From Agelas oroides (lineage: Eukaryota > Porifera > Demospongiae > Agelasida > Agelasidae), in contig OX422197.1 of NCBI GenBank assembly GCA_949130485.1, positions 4,098,205 through 4,162,204 on the forward strand: a stretch of 64,000 nucleotides of DNA. The letters run 5' to 3'. How positions within the stretch are numbered: position 1 is the stretch's first letter; the number at the start of each line of letters is the position of its first letter. A program made the translations under genes and the position numbers. The notes beneath the pieces are model-generated. The model saw nothing but the letters and a program-made list of their open reading frames with translations, did no database searches and had not been told where the DNA came from. Shown one piece after another: positions 61,261 through 64,000 of the stretch.

Positions 61261-64000
61261 TGAGAAAGCAGTTTACACCACTGAGAAGGTCCTGTGAAGC
61301 TCGTGCAAGCCTGTGTATGTGCTGGAATGATCTGATAAAGCCGATTTAACCGCCGAGGAGGTGCTGTGAAACACTTGGAGGCTTGTTGAAGCGTCAGCAA
61401 ACATTCAGATAGCAGTTTTCACCACTGTGAAGGTCCTGTGAAGCTTGTGCAAGCCTGTGTATGTGCTGGATTGACCTGATAAAGCCGAATTCACCATCGA
61501 GGAAGTGCTGAGATGAACGTGCTGGCCTGTTTAAGTGCTAGGAAAGATCGAGAAAGCAGTTTTCACCACTGTAAAGGTCCTGTGAAGCTCGTGCAAGCCT
61601 GTGTATGTTCTGGAATGACCTGACAAACCTGCTTTAACTGCAGTGAAGCACATGCAATCCTGTTTACGTGCCAGGACTGTGGAGGCCCTGTGAAGCTCGT
61701 GCAAGCCTGTCTTTATGCGGGAAAGAGCTGATGAAGCCGTTTTCACCTCCGATGAGGTGCTGTGAACCACGTGCAGGCCTGTTTAAGTACCAACAAAGAT
61801 TGAGAAAGCAGTTTTCACCACTGAGAAGGTCCTGTGAAGCTCGTGCAAGCCTGTGTATGTGCTGGAATGATCTGATAAAGCCGATTTAACCGCCGAGGAA
61901 GTGCTGTGAAACACTTGGAGGCTTGTTGAAATGTCAGCAAAGATTCAGAAAGCAGTTTTCACCACTGTGAAGGTCCTGTGAAGCTTCTGCAAGCCTGTGT
62001 ATGTGCTCGATTGACCTGATAAAGCCGAATTCACCATCGAGGAAGTGCTGAGAAGCACGTGCTGGCCTGTTTAAGTGCTAGGAAAGATTGAGAAAGCAGT
62101 TTTCACCACTGTGAAGGTCCTGTGAAGCTTGTGCAAGCCTGTGTACGTGCGGGAAAGACCTGATAAAGCCGTTTTAACCGCCGATGTGGTGCTGTGAATC
62201 ACGTGGTGGCGAGTTTAAGTGCCAAGAAAGATTGAGAAAGCAGTTTTCACCTCTGTGAAGGTCCTGCGAAGCTCGTGCAAGCCTGTGTCTGTGCTGAAAT
62301 GACCTGACAAATCCGTTTCAACCACCGAGAACGTGCTGTGAAGAACGTGGAGGCTTGTTGAAGTGCCAGGAAGGATCTAAAAAGTCGTTTTCAGCACTGT
62401 GGATGTCCTGTGAAACTCGTGCAAGCCTGTGGATGTGCGGGAAAGACCTGATAAAGCCGTTTTCAGCGCCGATGAAGTGCTGTGAATCACGTGCTGGCGT
62501 GTTTAAGTGCCAAGAAAGATTGAGAAAGCAGTTTTCACCACTGTGAAGATCCTGTGAAGCTCGTGCAAGCCTGTGTATGTGCTGGAATGACCTGACAAAC
62601 CCGTTTGAACCGCGAGAAAGTGCTGTGAATCACGTGGAAGCTTGTTGAAGTGTCAGGAAAGACCTAAAAAGCAGTTTTCACCACAGTGGAAGTCCTGTGA
62701 AGCTCGTGCAAGCCTGTGCATGTGCTGGAATGATCTGATTAAGCCGATTTCACCGCCGAGGAGGTGCTGTGAAGAACTTGGATGCTTGTTGAAGTGTCAG
62801 GGAAGATTGAGAAAGCAGTTTTCACCATGGTGAATGTCCTGTGAAGCTCGTGCAAGCCTGTCTTTGTGCGGGAAAGACCTGATGAAGCAGTTTTCACCTC
62901 CGATGAGATGCTGTGAACCACGTGCAGGCCTGTTTAAGTACCAACAAAGATTGAGAAAGCAGTTTTCTCCACTGTGAAGGTCCTGTGAAGCTTGTGGAAG
63001 CCTGTGTGTGTGCTGGATTGACCTGATATAGCCGTTTTAACCGCCGATAAGGTGCTGTGTAGAACGTGCAGGCCTGTTTAACTACCAACAAAGATTGAGA
63101 AAGCAGTTTTCACCTCTTTGAAGGTCCTGTGAAGCTCGTGCAACCCTGTGTCTGTGCTGAAATGACCTGACAAATCCGTTTTAACCACCGAGAACGTACT
63201 GTGAAGAACGTGGAGGCTTGTTGAAGTGCCAGCAAGGATCTAAAAATCCGTTGTCAGCACTATGGATGTCCTGTGAAGCTCGTGCAAGCCTGTGGATGTG
63301 CAGGAAAGACCAGATAAAGCCGTTTTAACCGCCGATAAGGAGCTGTGAAGCACGTGCAGGCCTGTTTATGTACCAACAAAGATTGAGAAAGCAGTTTTCA
63401 CCACTATGGAAGTCCTGTGAAGGTCATGCAAGCCTGTGTATATGCTGGAATGACCTGACAAACCCGTTTGAACCGCGAGAAGGTGCTGTGAATCACGTGG
63501 AAGCTTGTTGAAGTGTCAGGAAAGACCTAAAAAGCAGTTTTCACCACAGTGGAAGTCCTGTGAAGCTCGTGCAAGCCTGTGCATGTGCTGGAATGATCTC
63601 ATAAAGCCGATTTCACCGCCGAGGAGGTGCTGTGAAGAACTTGGATGCTTGTTGAAGTGTCAGGGAAGATTGAGAAAGCAGTTTTCACCATGGTGAATGT
63701 CCTGTGAAGCTCGTGCAAGCCTGTCTTTGTGCGGGAAAGACCTGATGAAGCAGTTTTCACCTCCGATGAGGTGCTGTGAACCACGTGCAGGCCTGTTTAA
63801 GTATCAACAAAGATTGAGAAAGCAGTTTTCACCACTGTGAAGGTCCTGTGAAGCTTGTGCAAGCCTGTGTATGTGCTGGATTGACCTGATAAAGCAGAAT
63901 TCACCGTCTAGGAAGTGCTGAGAAGCACGTGCAGGCCTGTTTAAGTACCAACAAAGATTGAGAAAGCAGTTTTCACCTCTTTGAAGGTCCTGTGAAGCTC

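Larger units (their letters stand above)
44907..64000. repeat. Satellite array block 5, to the end of the window
   Basis: Array from the inverted segment to the window end, which falls inside an A half. Main higher-order families: a block family at 46811, 47649, 49583 and 50969 (offsets 838, 1386 and 2772 bp); 48319-48879 against 51639-52175 (3320 bp); 52862-53119 against 54015-54272 (1153 bp); 55424-57625 against 57930-60132 (2506-2507 bp); and 60991-61230 against 61531-61770 (540 bp). From 48 kb on, the succession of variants parallels the first 7 kb of the window. No gene, RNA or promoter was recognised. Confidence 0.95.

Noticed and set aside
1..64000. CRISPR array
   Set aside because: Repeats are contiguous 72/144-bp units that all resemble each other. 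There are no short constant repeats with unrelated spacers and no cas genes, and the insertions are eukaryotic transposons.
1..64000. Giant gene for a 24-residue repeat protein
   Set aside because: Open frames exist on both strands, end after 60-228 codons at ordinary stops, and are shifted by many 1-bp, 9-bp and 23-bp changes that have spread freely. No splice, start or poly-A context supports a gene.
1..64000. tRNA, rRNA or small structured RNA genes
   Set aside because: No cloverleaf, rRNA-like stretch or conserved promoter box was seen; apart from the hammerhead-like cores the only structure is the short B-half hairpin.

Overview
The window is a tandem-repeat (satellite) array interrupted by three transposable-element insertions and one assembly gap. 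No host gene, tRNA or rRNA was recognised. The repeat is a 144-bp dimer made of two related 72-bp halves, A and B, about 71% identical by hand alignment of typical copies. It enters and leaves the window in mid-repeat, so the array is longer than 64 kb; roughly 420 dimers fit in the sequence shown (my estimate).

The organism is a eukaryote, most likely an animal. The evidence is a long higher-order satellite and a Penelope-like retroelement fragment that encodes a GIY-YIG endonuclease with the CxxC pair typical of that group. Such elements are common in aquatic invertebrates and lower chordates, but the species cannot be named. The gap of exactly 200 N resembles the placeholder some long-read scaffolding pipelines insert.

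Layout: array 1-4702; 665-bp non-autonomous DNA transposon with inverted ends 4703-5367; array 5368-27245, holding the gap at 25289-25488; 1,030-bp Penelope-like insertion 27246-28275; array 28276-32495; 1,225-bp TTAA-flanked element carrying a 371-bp tandem duplication 32496-33720; array 33721-64000, holding a 98-bp inverted repeat segment at 44809-44906.

The array is layered. The 72-bp ancestor gave the 144-bp dimer. Blocks of dimers carrying private variants were then re-duplicated at offsets of 145, 540, 705, 716, 1259, 1386, 1644, 2506 and 3363 bp. Finally, the left end (about 0.3-7 kb) is a paralogue of the right end (about 48-64 kb). These paralogues supply empty-site copies for two of the three insertions, so relative timing can be read. 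Because 72 bp is 24 codons, several frames stay open for 60-228 codons by arithmetic alone. I do not interpret those frames as genes.

I found no undescribed protein system. The unusual points are the nested repeat structure, a hairpin plus CACGTG palindrome in the B half, the inverted segment with an identifiable donor, the gap that joins in phase with zero missing bases, and the perfectly mirrored Penelope ends that carry hammerhead-like cores.
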